A DNA stretch of 64,000 nt from Pezizomycotina sp. ARF18. Its lineage: Eukaryota; Ascomycota. The first letter of the stretch is position 1. Every line of letters starts with the position of its first letter. The notes below the pieces were generated by a model, which made no database searches, was not told the origin of the DNA, and saw only the letters and a list, made by a program, of their open reading frames with translations. Positions 37,901 through 49,485 of the stretch are shown here, in pieces. The stretch spans positions 116,955-180,954 of the forward strand of contig AZLU01000062.1 in assembly GCA_002224055.1 (NCBI GenBank). The letters are read 5' to 3'. A program made the translations under genes and the position numbers.

Positions 37901-38003
37901 GATTCTTCATTCTTTGCTGGGTGGATACAATGTCTCTATTCAAATTGCCTTCCGATTCAAAATGACTTTCGTATTTAAACTTCAGGCCTGGTTGATCAAT
38001 TGA
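34988..38003 (+). CDS. Ankyrin-repeat protein (frame-broken)
   Basis: The ATG at 34988 starts directly in an ankyrin unit (SPLQFALVAGNLELATELI, then KAGSNIDEPD). Further units are visible through several frames: SPLTAAAKYRQYEIVKLLIE (about 35428), VDTLLQAKADSN, FKLLNAGASLKTG (about 36405), TALQLAIESKQRLIIRMLL with QYRADPNS (about 37220), GAPIQQLVEQGDIELVQVSL with NYGAKPDT, and MVQFLITAGADIT (about 37680). With spacing allowed this makes a protein of perhaps 950 residues. No NACHT, kinase or F-box domain is seen in front of it. Ankyrin proteins bind other proteins, and such genes are numerous and fast-changing in fungi. The frame changes about every 300-400 bases. Coding character fades after about 37860, so the true end may lie before the open frame's stop at 38003. 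Confidence 0.6.
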
Positions 38004-39316
38004 GAAAACAGAAATAGAAAGAGAAAATGTGAAAACCTAAAGTTCTCTAGTCTAGCATCCTATTTCTCCACGCTTACCACTGTCTGTGGTTGCTCAACGG
38101 CCAGCAAGGCTACTGTTGTATAATTCTATTCGTCCACAACTGCCATATCGCGCCTCAACATTCCCGAGGAACAAACCCAAGCAGGAGGGGGCATGCACCG
38201 CGATCGAACCGAGCTAACCCCCCCTACTTGTCGCAACCGCGAAGAGCTTCTGCGCACTATGAGCTTAGCAGGGCTCATGGATCGCGGTCTAAAACTAACA
38301 TCGCTTGACAAGGTCAAATAGAAGTATAGCGTAGGCGAGGCTTCGAAAGCATGAGCTCAACGAGGAATGTACGAGAAGGCGCTGTCGCTGAGTACAAACT
38401 CAGCAAGAAACCGGGGTGCCCAGGGTGTTCTCGAAGAAATATTTTTCCTTCGATGTATTCGATGCGATAGACATAATCCAACATCGCTTGACAAGGTCAA
38501 ATAGAAGTATAGCGTAGGCTGAGGCTTCGAAAGCATGAGCTCAACGAGGAGATGTACGATGCGCTGTCGCTGAGTAACAAACTCAGCAAGAACCGGGGTG
38601 CCCAGGGTTCTCCGAAAATATTTTTCCTTCGATGTATTCGATGATAGACATAATCCAATGATCATGGGGCTTGAGAATATTCGAAGGGGGAGTCTTCAAG
38701 ATTGTGGGAGATAGAAAAGGTGAATGACGGGTGAGTCCCTTAATCAGAATCGCCACTTGCTACTCTCTAATTCAATTACAAATTTCATGATTTTCCCAAA
38801 TTAATTCCCCTCGAAAAGGAGCCTGGTAGGCAAAAGGTTGAGTCAAGTCGTATGCTCCTGCGGAGAAGCGTCAATTTAGGAGATTCTTGTGCACTGACTC
38901 GCCCAGAGCTAATCATCTAATGATCTTCTTGACTATGGTCAGTACCATTGAAACGCTTCCGGGCCATCAAGAAGTGTTTTATCAATTTACTTGAAGATAT
39001 ATGCTAAATCCATTGATAGAGTCTAAAAGAGACTTGTTTTCCCGGCGAAATATATGAAACAGCCCTAGGTGACGGAAGACATTCTATCATGCGGCCTTAC
39101 CCTGAGGAATACAATAGTAAATAGTAAATAGTTTTGCATGATGGGAATTTTTTTTAAAGTTTGAGAGGAACTGGAAGAACAAGGGATCCCGGGGGAGGGT
39201 TTTTTAGAGAGAGAGAGAGAAAGGAAGGAAGAAGAAAAGAGGAGGAGAGAGAAGACAGAGAACAGAAGAGGTGGATAATAGTGGAAAATAGCATGTAGTG
39301 TTGGAAAGTGGAACAT
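38004..39316. other. Intergenic, with tandem duplication
   Basis: The main feature is the duplication at 38297-38658. A GA-rich stretch lies at about 39206-39260. The short minus-strand frames over the duplication show no domain. Confidence 0.5.
38297..38658. repeat. Direct tandem duplication, 183 + 179 bp
   Basis: Units 38297-38479 and 38480-38658 are near identical and differ almost entirely by short indels, such as 'gcgaggc' against 'gctgaggc', 'gagtacaaa' against 'gagtaacaaa' and 'agaaaccgg' against 'agaaccgg'. This is the same character as the 30352-30657 duplication. Confidence 0.9.
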
Positions 39317-41579
39317 TCAGTAATAAGGGTTAGCTATTCTATGGATATCCTTGCAAACGATGCGGTTCCTTGCGCCAGGTAACAAGCCCCGTTTATTCCT
39401 CAAGTCAAAAAGATACCATCCTCCTATCGTGACTACCATAAGGGGGACCGTGATTATTACGAAGATCCACATCTCCGGTTTGGCGCGAAACTGAATAAAA
39501 CCATGGTGCATATCCTTATGGATAGGTATCCATGCTCAGCCATGTCTATACAATCTTGTCAGCTAATGACTTACTACCCTTCAATGACGATATGTATAAT
39601 GATTCTTGAGTACTGACCGCCACGAAATTCGCAGGGAGGAAGATCAATGCAACTACAGTTAAAGCTTTCATAGTTTTGGCTTCTATTGGAAATTTGAGAT
39701 CTTGTTAGTTACAGAGCTATTTGCTGAGTTCAGAAGTAATAGGATAATTTCTTCAAACCTCTTGTTGCTAACATTGATAACTCCAGCATGACCGCTCCTC
39801 CATCGTTTGTAGATTTTCCCAATTCTTTCATGACATTGCTATCCATTAATGAAACAATATCCCTGAGCTAAATAGTGTAAGCTACTAGGTGAAAGTTCCC
39901 AAAGAATAAAAAGAAAAAGAAAAGGGCATATAATCCATGGAGACTTACAATAGTCGCAACTTTCTCGGAACGTTTGTATAAAACGTCCACTATGTTTCTA
40001 TAAAATTTGTGGAGAGTCTGCTCTTTTCAGATCGTGTTTGAACGACTTGTATCGCGAAGCCTTCTCTGCGCAATCTGGTTCGATTTCAGCTGCTTGTTCT
40101 GCAAACTCCTCCAGCGCATCGATAACTTCAATGTTCATTTTTAGAACATGACTCGCAAGGAGTAGCTGGTCCATCCAGAAAACAATCAATTGTAGGTCTT
40201 TGAACTTGACTTGATCATCATACTGGTTATCCGCTTTGGTTTCGACAGTTGAGAATCCTACTCGGTCAACTATCTCATTAAATCTTTCGGCCATGAAGTT
40301 TATATAAGTTCTCCACTTCTCAGTCGCCGCTGATAGACATAGAAGCGGAAAGTGTGTCCAGTGGCCCGCAAATCTGTTAGCCGCCTCTGGAGACTTTAGT
40401 ACGTCTCGAAGCCTGCGTCCTATCCCTTCTGTTGGCTTGATTAGGATTGAATCATTTCTATTTCTTGCAAAATCAAAGCATTGATAAACCCGAAGTGCCG
40501 CAAAGAGTACGGGTTCCGAGTATTTTTACTGCCGTTCGGCTCCACATGTTTCAGGAGGAAGCAGAATTCTGGATTGATTTAAGAATTAGTTTCCGATCTT
40601 GAGTACTTAAGCGTCAAACGGATATTTTTGGTATAAGCATCGCCACGCTATATTTGATAAATATTAATCTTTGGAGAGGCTATTACGATACTAAATGCTC
40701 GGGCTGGTTCTGATAGTCACTTGCTAACCATTAAAGGTCAAAGCGTGAGGCTACAGCTTAATAACTTCTTTGACTCGACGAGCACACCATATAACCACGT
40801 CTGCTCAAACCGAATCAAAATCCGCACACGTACCTATAGCTCTTTCGCCTCCCTCAATCCTCAAATGAGGATAAAATCCGGAAAATGCTTCATCGACTCC
40901 GCTTTCTTTCACTCCAAATGCGTTTAAAATATGCAAGAAATCCGGGAAGACGTCAAGGTGGGAGAATAGCGCTTGCGCCGCCTTGGCGCTTAAGAGCACC
41001 GGTCCCCATGAATAGTCCTGATGCAAGTGCTATAAAACCAGCGAAGTTAGTATCATTTGCCATCATGATCAACGCGACACGAAAGGTTCGCAGGATTGCG
41101 TACTTACCACAAGCGCCCGGCGTTTTCTTTTTTGGGGTTTGTTTTCTAGCATGTATCAGCTTTTTTCGTGATCTCAAGAGCACCAGCACTGTGTCGCCAT
41201 AGTAATAAACCTTACACAAGTGATTTGTGCATCGAGCGGTAAATTATAGGGCTTGCATTCTACTTACAATAATGTATTCGTTGAGAGATTCCTCCGTCTC
41301 GATATAAGTTGGATGTGCGCCTTTTCTCGTTAGCTATGAAGCGGTTCTACCGGTTCTGGAAACACATCCCCAACCATTCTCTGCGCTTACCATTGACATC
41401 AATGTCGCAAACTTCAACATCAATGTCGGACCGGGATTGAAGAGACGCTGGCTAGACTGTTCAAAATTTTCGCGATACCTTTCAAGTCGTCGTAACATGA
41501 CCCCGGGTGGAATTCCGATAACTGCTCGTTTCATGAAGGGGCCAATTTTGTTGAATAGCTTCAGGTGCGGCGTGGACAT
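39317..41579 (-). CDS. CorA-like fungal membrane protein (frame-broken)
   Basis: This is a familiar Pezizomycotina family with a long soluble N-terminal part and a CorA-like C-terminal pair of membrane helices. In order: an N-terminal RENFEQSSQRLFNPGPTLML block (about 41470-41400), SHLDVFPDFLHILNAFG (about 40960), a block reading FLLKHVEP then NPYSLRHFG (about 40510), CFDFARNRND, and FPLLCLSAATEKWRTYINFM (about 40320). A helical region follows, then VMKELGKSTNDGGAV, KTMKALTVVALIFLPANFVAV (helix 1) and MWIFVIITVPLMVVTIGGWY (helix 2). Two introns are clear: 39868-39948 (81 nt) and 39683-39758 (76 nt, branch TAACTAAC). No GMN motif follows helix 1, so magnesium transport is doubtful. Frame changes lie near 40010, 40430 and 40600. 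ATG is at 41579. Confidence 0.65.
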
Positions 41580-42772
41580 CCACAGCACCAATTTTCGAAT
41601 AGGAAACTCCCGTCATAACAGCTCAGAAAACTATGAACTCTTTCCTGCTCTTGTTATCTCTCTGCCGTAAAGTATATTCGTCTACAAAGATCATGAAGGA
41701 TTCTAGCGTAGAAGGTGCCTTCTCTTTTATGTACGATGCATGTCCGAAAGCCGTCCTCGTTCCTTTTTATTTTATATTTTTTTTCTCTTCGCTTTTCTTT
41801 TCTTACAATGTCACTTTTCCTTCAGCCAAGTTTTGTTGCTTTGGTCTTCATCATGCGTAGGGCGGCAAGTGAACCACCTAAAGTGCATTGGCGAGTCAAT
41901 CACCACATTCTCGCCAACGCCATGGCAGCTCACGCGGCATGTGCACGACATAGCCCTCAAGAAGATATCCAAATGTTCTCCGGCGGGGCTCACTAGAATA
42001 AGCGACAGGAACCACTCGTGAAATTAAAAAATTAGGAAGCACCACAGTAGTTTTCTAGATCTACTGACACTCAGATATCACGATGGATCTGGTTCGATGT
42101 CGCTATGTAGCCACTTGCAAGGCTGGAAACTATAGTCCATTACGTCCTCATGCCATCCCTCATTAATTGGAGAGGGATTAGAAGGAATAAATAACTGAAC
42201 TTCGTACATGTTATACCTTCCCCAAGCATTTGAATGAGTTTAGTGGCAATACTCCAACTACTGTGGGGTTATGATTTAGCTAAGCGATATAAATCTCTAA
42301 AAGCGAATGCGCCAGGACAGACCATCCATGGGACGTTCATTGAATGGGATAGCTTTTGATTTATTTTCAAGCCCAAAATCCAAATGTCACGTCGCGTCGT
42401 TATATTTTCCGTTCATCGCGGCGAATCGCAAAATCCATATCACTTGTAATCGAAAGTGCGCCGTCGCTGGTTCCTTTGAGAAGGTTCGTTTGCTCTCGCA
42501 AATAACGTCGCTCCTCCTGGTGATTGTTAGCGGTACCCGCCGGTTTCAAGCCATTATATTGCTCAGACTATTTTTTCTTTTCTATATACTGATTTGATTT
42601 GCTTGTTTCTTCTCCAAATAGCCCTTCCTTCTGTGGAAAAATCTCTATACGTACCCCTACTATATATCTAGTTGCATGAACCCGAGTACTACCATCATTA
42701 CCTGTTTTAATGTCGTAATTTCCGGGCAATACTCTATAGAATGTATAAAGTTAGCTCCCCTATGCCTTGTAT
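41580..42772. other. Intergenic
   Basis: Short open frames only (for example 42307-42597), with no recognisable domain. A T-rich run lies at about 41766-41800. Confidence 0.45.
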
Positions 42773-43430
42773 CTAGACTCTAAGCTCCGAGTAACTCCTG
42801 AAAGATTTGTATTTCGTTCTAGACCGGTTACAAGGAGATATAGGATACTCTTCCAAATATTTGCGAAGTATAGCTACATCGACGTATTTCCTGAAAATCG
42901 TGATGCACGGAAATCCAATGGTGTCTGACACGTTGGACTCCGTCGCATCCTCTTGCAGTTCCTTTGACGATGTCTCCATATTAAGTATATTTGCGATGTC
43001 CAAGCGAATTGAATCCTGTTTGTTGCACAACACAAACCGAGATAGCTCCTGTGGAAATGGTTATCTATGTCCGTAGGGTAAAGTCAGGATTTGTTGTCGA
43101 CCGCCTAGCATAGATCTTGTTTAGATAACAGAGCCACAAAGCTAATGTATATCAAAAAGTCGTTAATAAATTAATATTGAACAGTAGTTTTAGTGAATGG
43201 GGAAGTCTATGTATATTTGGCGGTGATCTTTATCCAAAGTGCTGGATGGCTAAACAGAGAGAGTGGCAATGAGCTGACCTTACTTATCAGTGCACCTAGA
43301 GGAAGTATAATGAGCAGAATGCTCAGGGTCAGCCATGCTGTCATGCAGACTCTGAAGCCTCGTCTTGACTCATCTTCCGGACTACATGTCCCTCATTTTC
43401 TCAAAGACGAATATTAAGCCTTCTCTTGGC
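42773..43430 (-). pseudogene. Possible small membrane-protein gene remnant
   Basis: A minus-strand frame near 43390-43200 encodes a good membrane helix (MTAWLTLSILLIILPLGALI). Downstream, at 43033-42773, an 86-codon frame reads with coding-like composition (NKQDSIRLDIANILN, then FRKYVDVAILRKYLEEYP). Stops and frame changes separate them. They may be parts of one broken gene for a membrane protein. No family is recognised. Confidence 0.25.
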
Positions 43431-44343
43431 AGCCTCGTGCTTTAAACCGGGCAACCGTTTCCTCAGCCTTGAGGGTTCGTTCCTAGACCGTTCCGGAGTT
43501 TAATAGTGCCCTTCGTCGTGGTTTTGTCTCGTCACAAACTGCTGTAGGCAGGGGCGGCGTTTTTCCCCCAAGAGATATATCAGTAGCTTTGTTCTTGTAC
43601 CGATACGTGCCAGTACATCGGAAAGTGCCGTCGCGCGATTTAGACCAGTTCTTCAAAATAACAGAAAACTAGTCTCAAAGGTCTTGCTGCATTAAGCCAA
43701 GGCTTTTGATAGTTGACTTGGATTGAAAAAGTGTGAATGTCAGCCTGGATGATTAATTGTCTCAAGACACCGTAGCTGATAGCGTACAGAGACCTCTATC
43801 ATCCGAGGGACAGGATACTACTCATTAATTACTGCGTGTTCACGATTCAGATGCAATGCTCCGAAGACTATCGATCAACTTTTATCTTCTAATAGAACGA
43901 GACCGCCCGGGGAATAAGAAGTGTTTGGGTAATTATTTGTTGTTTCATATCCAGCCTTTTTTCCCGGGGGCAAGCTAGTCTCGTTTAATGCTCCTGCCAC
44001 TTATTTTATTATTAAAAAGTTGTAGGAGCGTCCAAAGAGACTAGGGCAAGCACGCTTTGGGGGAAGAGATCATCTGAGATTTAATTAAGAAAGATATCAA
44101 CTGTAAAAGATAGAAAAACTTCGACAATGAGAGAGACCCAGAAACATCAATAGCAGTTTCTGCCATGGTCAATATCTACGGAAATGGGTTTGCCAAACAT
44201 ACCATAGATTCAACCAAATACAAATTCCAATATAGTAATTTTGCAAGTTTCCGATGGTTATAATCTAACTATCAACGATATTTCACCCGAGCAAAAAATC
44301 GACCATCTTTTGTAGACTCTCAGGATTCATGGTTAAGTATTTA
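43431..44343. other. Intergenic
   Basis: No gene, repeat or long tract that I can support. Confidence 0.5.
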
Positions 44344-47300
44344 TCGCTTTTCACCTCCGCAACAAGGGCAGGTTCGCCGTGAACCATCTTCCTCGGTCAA
44401 TTTCCTGCCACCAAATACCTTGTAAACGAATCCTCTGACTCCGCCAAAGCCTGTAGAAGTAGCTGTAGCCCGATCGTTTGAATCGTCTCCTAATGAAGGC
44501 TATTTCCCTCTTTGTGTTAGATGCCATCCCTGTCGCCTCAAGTATAAGGGCAAAAATGGAGTAAATTTCCACTGACCTTATAAGATACTTTATCTCCACG
44601 GCCCGAGCCACCTGCATCATTTTCGTTAGGGGGTTCGATCTTTGCATTCAGTCCAATCAGATTTGAGATTCCAAAGCCCTCAAAGGCGAGCACGAGCACA
44701 TAGTAGAGAATGCCCGCGACGCTAATAGTCCCGATGACGGCAATCGCAACCCAGCCTTTTACAACTCCAGGTTGATATGGTGGAATCAGGTATCCGATGA
44801 CGACGTAGAGATTCAAAGCTAGGTAAAGTATACCGATAACGGCATTGTAAATGTTTCGACGATACTTGTGGTGCTTGCATGATTCTCCCCCGCTGAAATA
44901 ATTGCCTTCGAAGTGGAGACCATGCTCTGGGTTTTTCTGATTTGGTAATCATCTGAGCCGACTGTACAAGGTAACCGAAGAAAGGCAACCGCTATGATTA
45001 CTGTGAGAAAGTTGTAAGCTCGCATTCAGGAAAAGGAGCAATCGCAAGGACTTTGATAGTCTCTCTTCTTGGAGCTTACCGCCAAAGAAGCATGTCCATA
45101 TACTTGGAGAGTGCCTGGATATGCATAGCCGTCTGATGTCTTGATACGGTACAAGCTAGAATAGTTATGGTGGAGAATATCCAGTGCAGCAGCAGGCCAC
45201 CTGTCGGGTGTCAAAGTGTCTTGACTGTTGTGACCATAATTTGCTCCAGGGTAGAATATTTGCTTTGCCTATGACTTGCTTCACTATCGTTTTAAATTCC
45301 GTGTTAGAGTTCGTGGCCAATGTATCGGGTGGGCCCGCGCAAGTACGCACCTCTACTGCAAGTCTAAAGGCCCAGTCAGTGAGATAGATCATGGGTTTGT
45401 TGATTGTATTGTTTTAAAAGATAGTAGACTCACATAGATGACAGATGTCAAGTTTCCAGCACTACTGAAAGCTATCATGAAAGACCACGCCTGCAGGGAA
45501 GGCACATTGAATCCAAACAACTATATACCGGCGCGCGATGCATTAGCACCAGAGGACTATTTTACACTTAAATCCTGCCATCCTCGCCTGGGTGAATGGG
45601 AAGTAAATACTTCTGGGACATATGTGGAAATAAAATTTCCTTCAAGAACACTCGCAAGCTGCATTCGTCTCTCGTCAGAATGTATCAAATACGAACGTGT
45701 CTAGCAGCTAAAGGTGGGAAAGCTTAAGAAAAAAAAAACGGATCCAGACTTACAAATACCCCATTCACGGCAATGTATAGCATACCGACGGTAATAATTG
45801 CTGCGAGTATTCCACGTCGAAATGTTCCAAAATCTTCGATTTCTCCGAGAACAAAAGAAGCATTCTCCCAACCTTGGTAGGTGAAAAGAATATATATCTG
45901 TGAAGAAAAAGAGACCAAAAAAAAAAAAAACCAATTAATTGATTCGCTCCGATAGCGTTACATATATGGTGAACCTTACCAAGGCAATGGCTTTAGCTTG
46001 ACGTAGATTTTCAGGTTCGGAGACATTAGACATTTGGTCCCGGACGTTGAAAATATTTCGTTTACTCGCTTGCACAGCTCCACCTATAATTACTACGACA
46101 AGGATCAAGATCTTAATGAACATAGTCGCCTTGTTCAAAAGTCGGCCGAATTCCCTAGAGATATAGTGAACTAGGCATAAGAAAGCAATTGCTACAATTG
46201 CTATGAAGGATTGCATTGGGGTGTTGACTGTCGCCACCGTCTCGCCAGCACCAAACTTTTTAACTATGGAAGAGGCGTTTCCCAAATATAGTATCTGTCG
46301 AGCCATTTCGTTGGCATTCGTCGCTAGATTGGATATGAATGTTAGCTTGAATTTCCGCCTTCCACCGTCGTCTTTATGAAACATCCTGGCACTCGTTACT
46401 AAAAGCACTAGCAAGGATTGGTTAAAGCTATTACCAGTAGTGTATATAGCTATAAAGAATACTGAATAAACCGTGAAAGCTAACAATCTAGGCTTGCGAA
46501 AAGTTTCATTGAGCTTCAAAGCATAAAGAGAAGTTAGCGCTCTATGCAAGAGTGTCATAGGCTGTCATTCGCGTGAGCTCACAAATACTAGTTCCCCACC
46601 CGTCCAGAAGAACGCTTTACTGAATTGCAGGTAGACGAGAGTGCTGTTTCGGGGCCAAGCCTCACGTTAGCTAGCTTTTCCAACAAATTCCTTCCTATTA
46701 TCCGCTAAGCCCTAGCTGTCTAACAGTGATAGGCAAATATACCTTAAAAAGGAAGACCCAAAGCCGACGACCCAAAGGCACAAAGCAAGCGTGCGGTTAC
46801 CGCCGCAGAGAATTAGTACAGTAGCAGCTGTTTAAATGAACTAAATGTTAGTGAAGTGAGGACCTCCTAAAACATTTCAGAAGGACAATGCGCCTTACGC
46901 TTAGTGAAAATCCCTGTTCCAATTTGCTTGTTCACGATAAAGGCTGCGACATCCCATGAATTGAGGATTTTCTCCCTGGCAAGAATATTGCGTTTTCGAT
47001 ATGTACGATCAAGTTCGGGAACATCGGTGTCAGTCCGTATACGGTTGTTATTCTTACCATGAACAACCGTTTGATGGTCTCCTGGCTTGCCCACCGTGGA
47101 TGTACTACTTGGCTTGTCGTCAATGTTTGTGATGGCCAAGCCTCCGTATCTATTTCCGGGAAGAGCTTTCAGGGGGCTGGAAGATTGACCACTGGGCCCA
47201 GATCGTAGGGTTGCCGAAATATCATTGGCACGAGATGTGGGACTATCTCCATCCATCTCACTTGGAGACTCTCGTCCGTTGAAATGCGCTGTGTCAGCTT

Positions 47301-47873
47301 CGCTCAATCCTACATCCCGCATCTGGCTATTGAATCCCAACGCATGCGCATGCGCTGCGCTAGAATAGTGCGTGTTCGAGGAGGCCCCAGGTTGGGTCTC
47401 AGAATGAGGGCCTGAACATCAAGTACGTGTTCTCCCTCAGCGTCAAACTCAGATTCCTCTGGCGATGGTACCACTGCCGAGCGGGACGCGGCACCGGGGC
47501 TCTTGCAACGCCTTCAGATCTCTCAAGATCATCACTCGCTTGGAGAGCTGGTGGTCTCTCGGTGCTCTGTCGTCGGCTATGCGGGGCACTACTTAGGGGT
47601 GAAACAGAATTATCCATTAACAACCCATGTAGGTTTCCGTTGTTTGCGAGATTGCTGGGTCCAGCCTCATCGTCATTCTGAGAATCCGAGTCGTAATTAG
47701 ATGCATTTCTCGGAGGTCTCCTAGAGATGCTATTGCTGGAAGCTCGGCTGCTCGAATTTGTGTGACTGGGGAATAAAACGCTTGTGATACTGTTATTCTT
47801 GGCTGAGAGCGATCCAAGTCTCCCAGTTCAACGGACCCTGGAGACTCGATATGTTTTGCTTTGCGCTCGCCAT
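44344..47873 (-). CDS. Amino-acid permease, APC superfamily (frame-broken)
   Basis: The ATG at 47873 (MASAKQNISSLQG) opens a long Ser/Asn/Arg-rich cytosolic N-terminus of about 300 residues. Transmembrane segment 1 has the APC hallmark (DVAAFIVNKQIGTGIFT, about 46960-46900). After an intron comes TVLILCGGNRTLALCLWVVG. Then AFTVYSVFFIAIYTTGNSF (about 46470), KATMFIKILILVVVIIGG (about 46120), and the GWENASFVLGEIEDFGTF block (about 45870-45820), which matches the conserved GW.....LGEI segment of LAT-type and methionine-type permeases. The C-terminal helices include LNLYVVIGYLIPPYQPG and WVAIAVIGTISVAGILYYVL. The last frame ends at 44344. Such proteins import amino acids across the plasma membrane with protons or sodium. 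The substrate is not predictable. Several introns and frame changes remain unresolved between 46870 and 46560 and between 45700 and 44820. Confidence 0.7.
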
Positions 47874-49485
47874 ATTAACACTTCTATAGAGAGGCAATCG
47901 TTCCTGAAATCGAACTTTGTGTAAGCGGTAAAGCAAGACTTCCAACCTGAACATAAATCGAATGGGTTTTTGAGGGTTGGCATATATCACGTATATAAGT
48001 GTCTACTTAATAGTTCGCGCACAAGTTCTTGCCCTTTAGACTATCCTATGGCATTGTGTACTACGCCTGGCATTCAAAGGCTGAGCGCCATAAACTCGCA
48101 TCGCCTCAAGATATCGCACGACAAAGAGTTAAATCTGAATCTCAAAGCCTCCACAAGATATTCTGCCTCGATGCATCTTGTTCGTGCGATGGCTACTTCC
48201 GAACATGCACCGTTTTCTCTAGTTTCTAAACAAACTTTGCGGGTGCGGGATTATGATAGTATCCGGGATATCCTCTTTTTGCCCCCACTACTCATACTCG
48301 GCTAAAGACCTATTTTGATTCGAAGGTGGTGGCTTCGTTGATTAAAGCGCATCCGGCATGCAGACAACCACTATGGAAGTAGGTTCCTGTATGTGCGGTC
48401 CTGAAGGATTTGGTGATTTGTTCTCCGATTATTAATATATAAACATATATGCTTGCACAATTTTAACAATCTACGCACCACGCCTAAACTGGTATCGAAC
48501 TCCGAATCGCGCGAGGCTGTATGCTCTCTTGCTGGAAAATACTTGAATTCGAACATTTGCTTAACAATAAAAAGAAGCCTCCCCCCCCATACATTTAGCG
48601 ACGCCTTCCTCTGATTTGACCATTACCAGTTCCCTTCATACTTTGTAATCCGTCCTGATAAATATCGAAAAGTATCATATATCACATGAGCGCACGTTTA
48701 TTGTTTCCATCAGGCATAAATAAAGTCCCAGGCAAGCCATAGGTTCCATCGACGACACGTAGCTATACAGTTAGGTACATCTATGCATGCGGGTCGAGAA
48801 TCCCGGCATTAGAACATCCGATGGATTTTGACCACTGGATAACGTATTTTGGTGACAAATTTATTGCGAGGCTGAACTAGCTTGCCAGAGGAATTTGACG
48901 ATTATGCGTCTAAGATGTGATGGATGCGATCACTCACTGGCCAAACTGTCACTCAAGAACAGTGTTGAATTATTGGGAGGACGAGGGTATCCCGATGATC
49001 CCAAATTGTATTTTCAGGTACAAGATAAACTCATGGTTCGCTGTTGGTAACTAGAGATAGTCTTTGCGACATCAGCGCTACCAAACGCTGGTTCTTGGCG
49101 ATGGACGTGTTCAGTGTCACGTTTATAGATGGGGTTGTCTACATTAGGGTCTAGAAACAATTGTAATTGATATTGTTCGTCCATGTTCCGAGATAAATAC
49201 TTCTTTAGCCAGTACGAAGCAGAGTCACCGTTACAGTCCTTGCGAAAATATATCCGATTAGACAAGCCATCATACTCGTACTTATCTCTTTACCAAGCCT
49301 TATATATTCGAATCATCGACTAGCCATATCTATATTTATTTGGATTGATATTCGTAATATCAGGTTGGCAAGTTACGCATAGGAATTTCCCTTTCGACAT
49401 ATCCTTGGTACGCGTTTTATCCATCCCGGCTTAATAGTCGAGATTGCTATATTCAGTGCCATAAGTCTACGAGAACATTTATACG
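47874..49485. other. Intergenic between divergent genes
   Basis: A minus-strand 83-codon frame at 49014-49265 has coding-like composition (SASYWLKKYLSRNMDEQYQL) but no start context, partner exon or known domain. It may be a gene fragment. The rest shows no signal. Confidence 0.4.
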
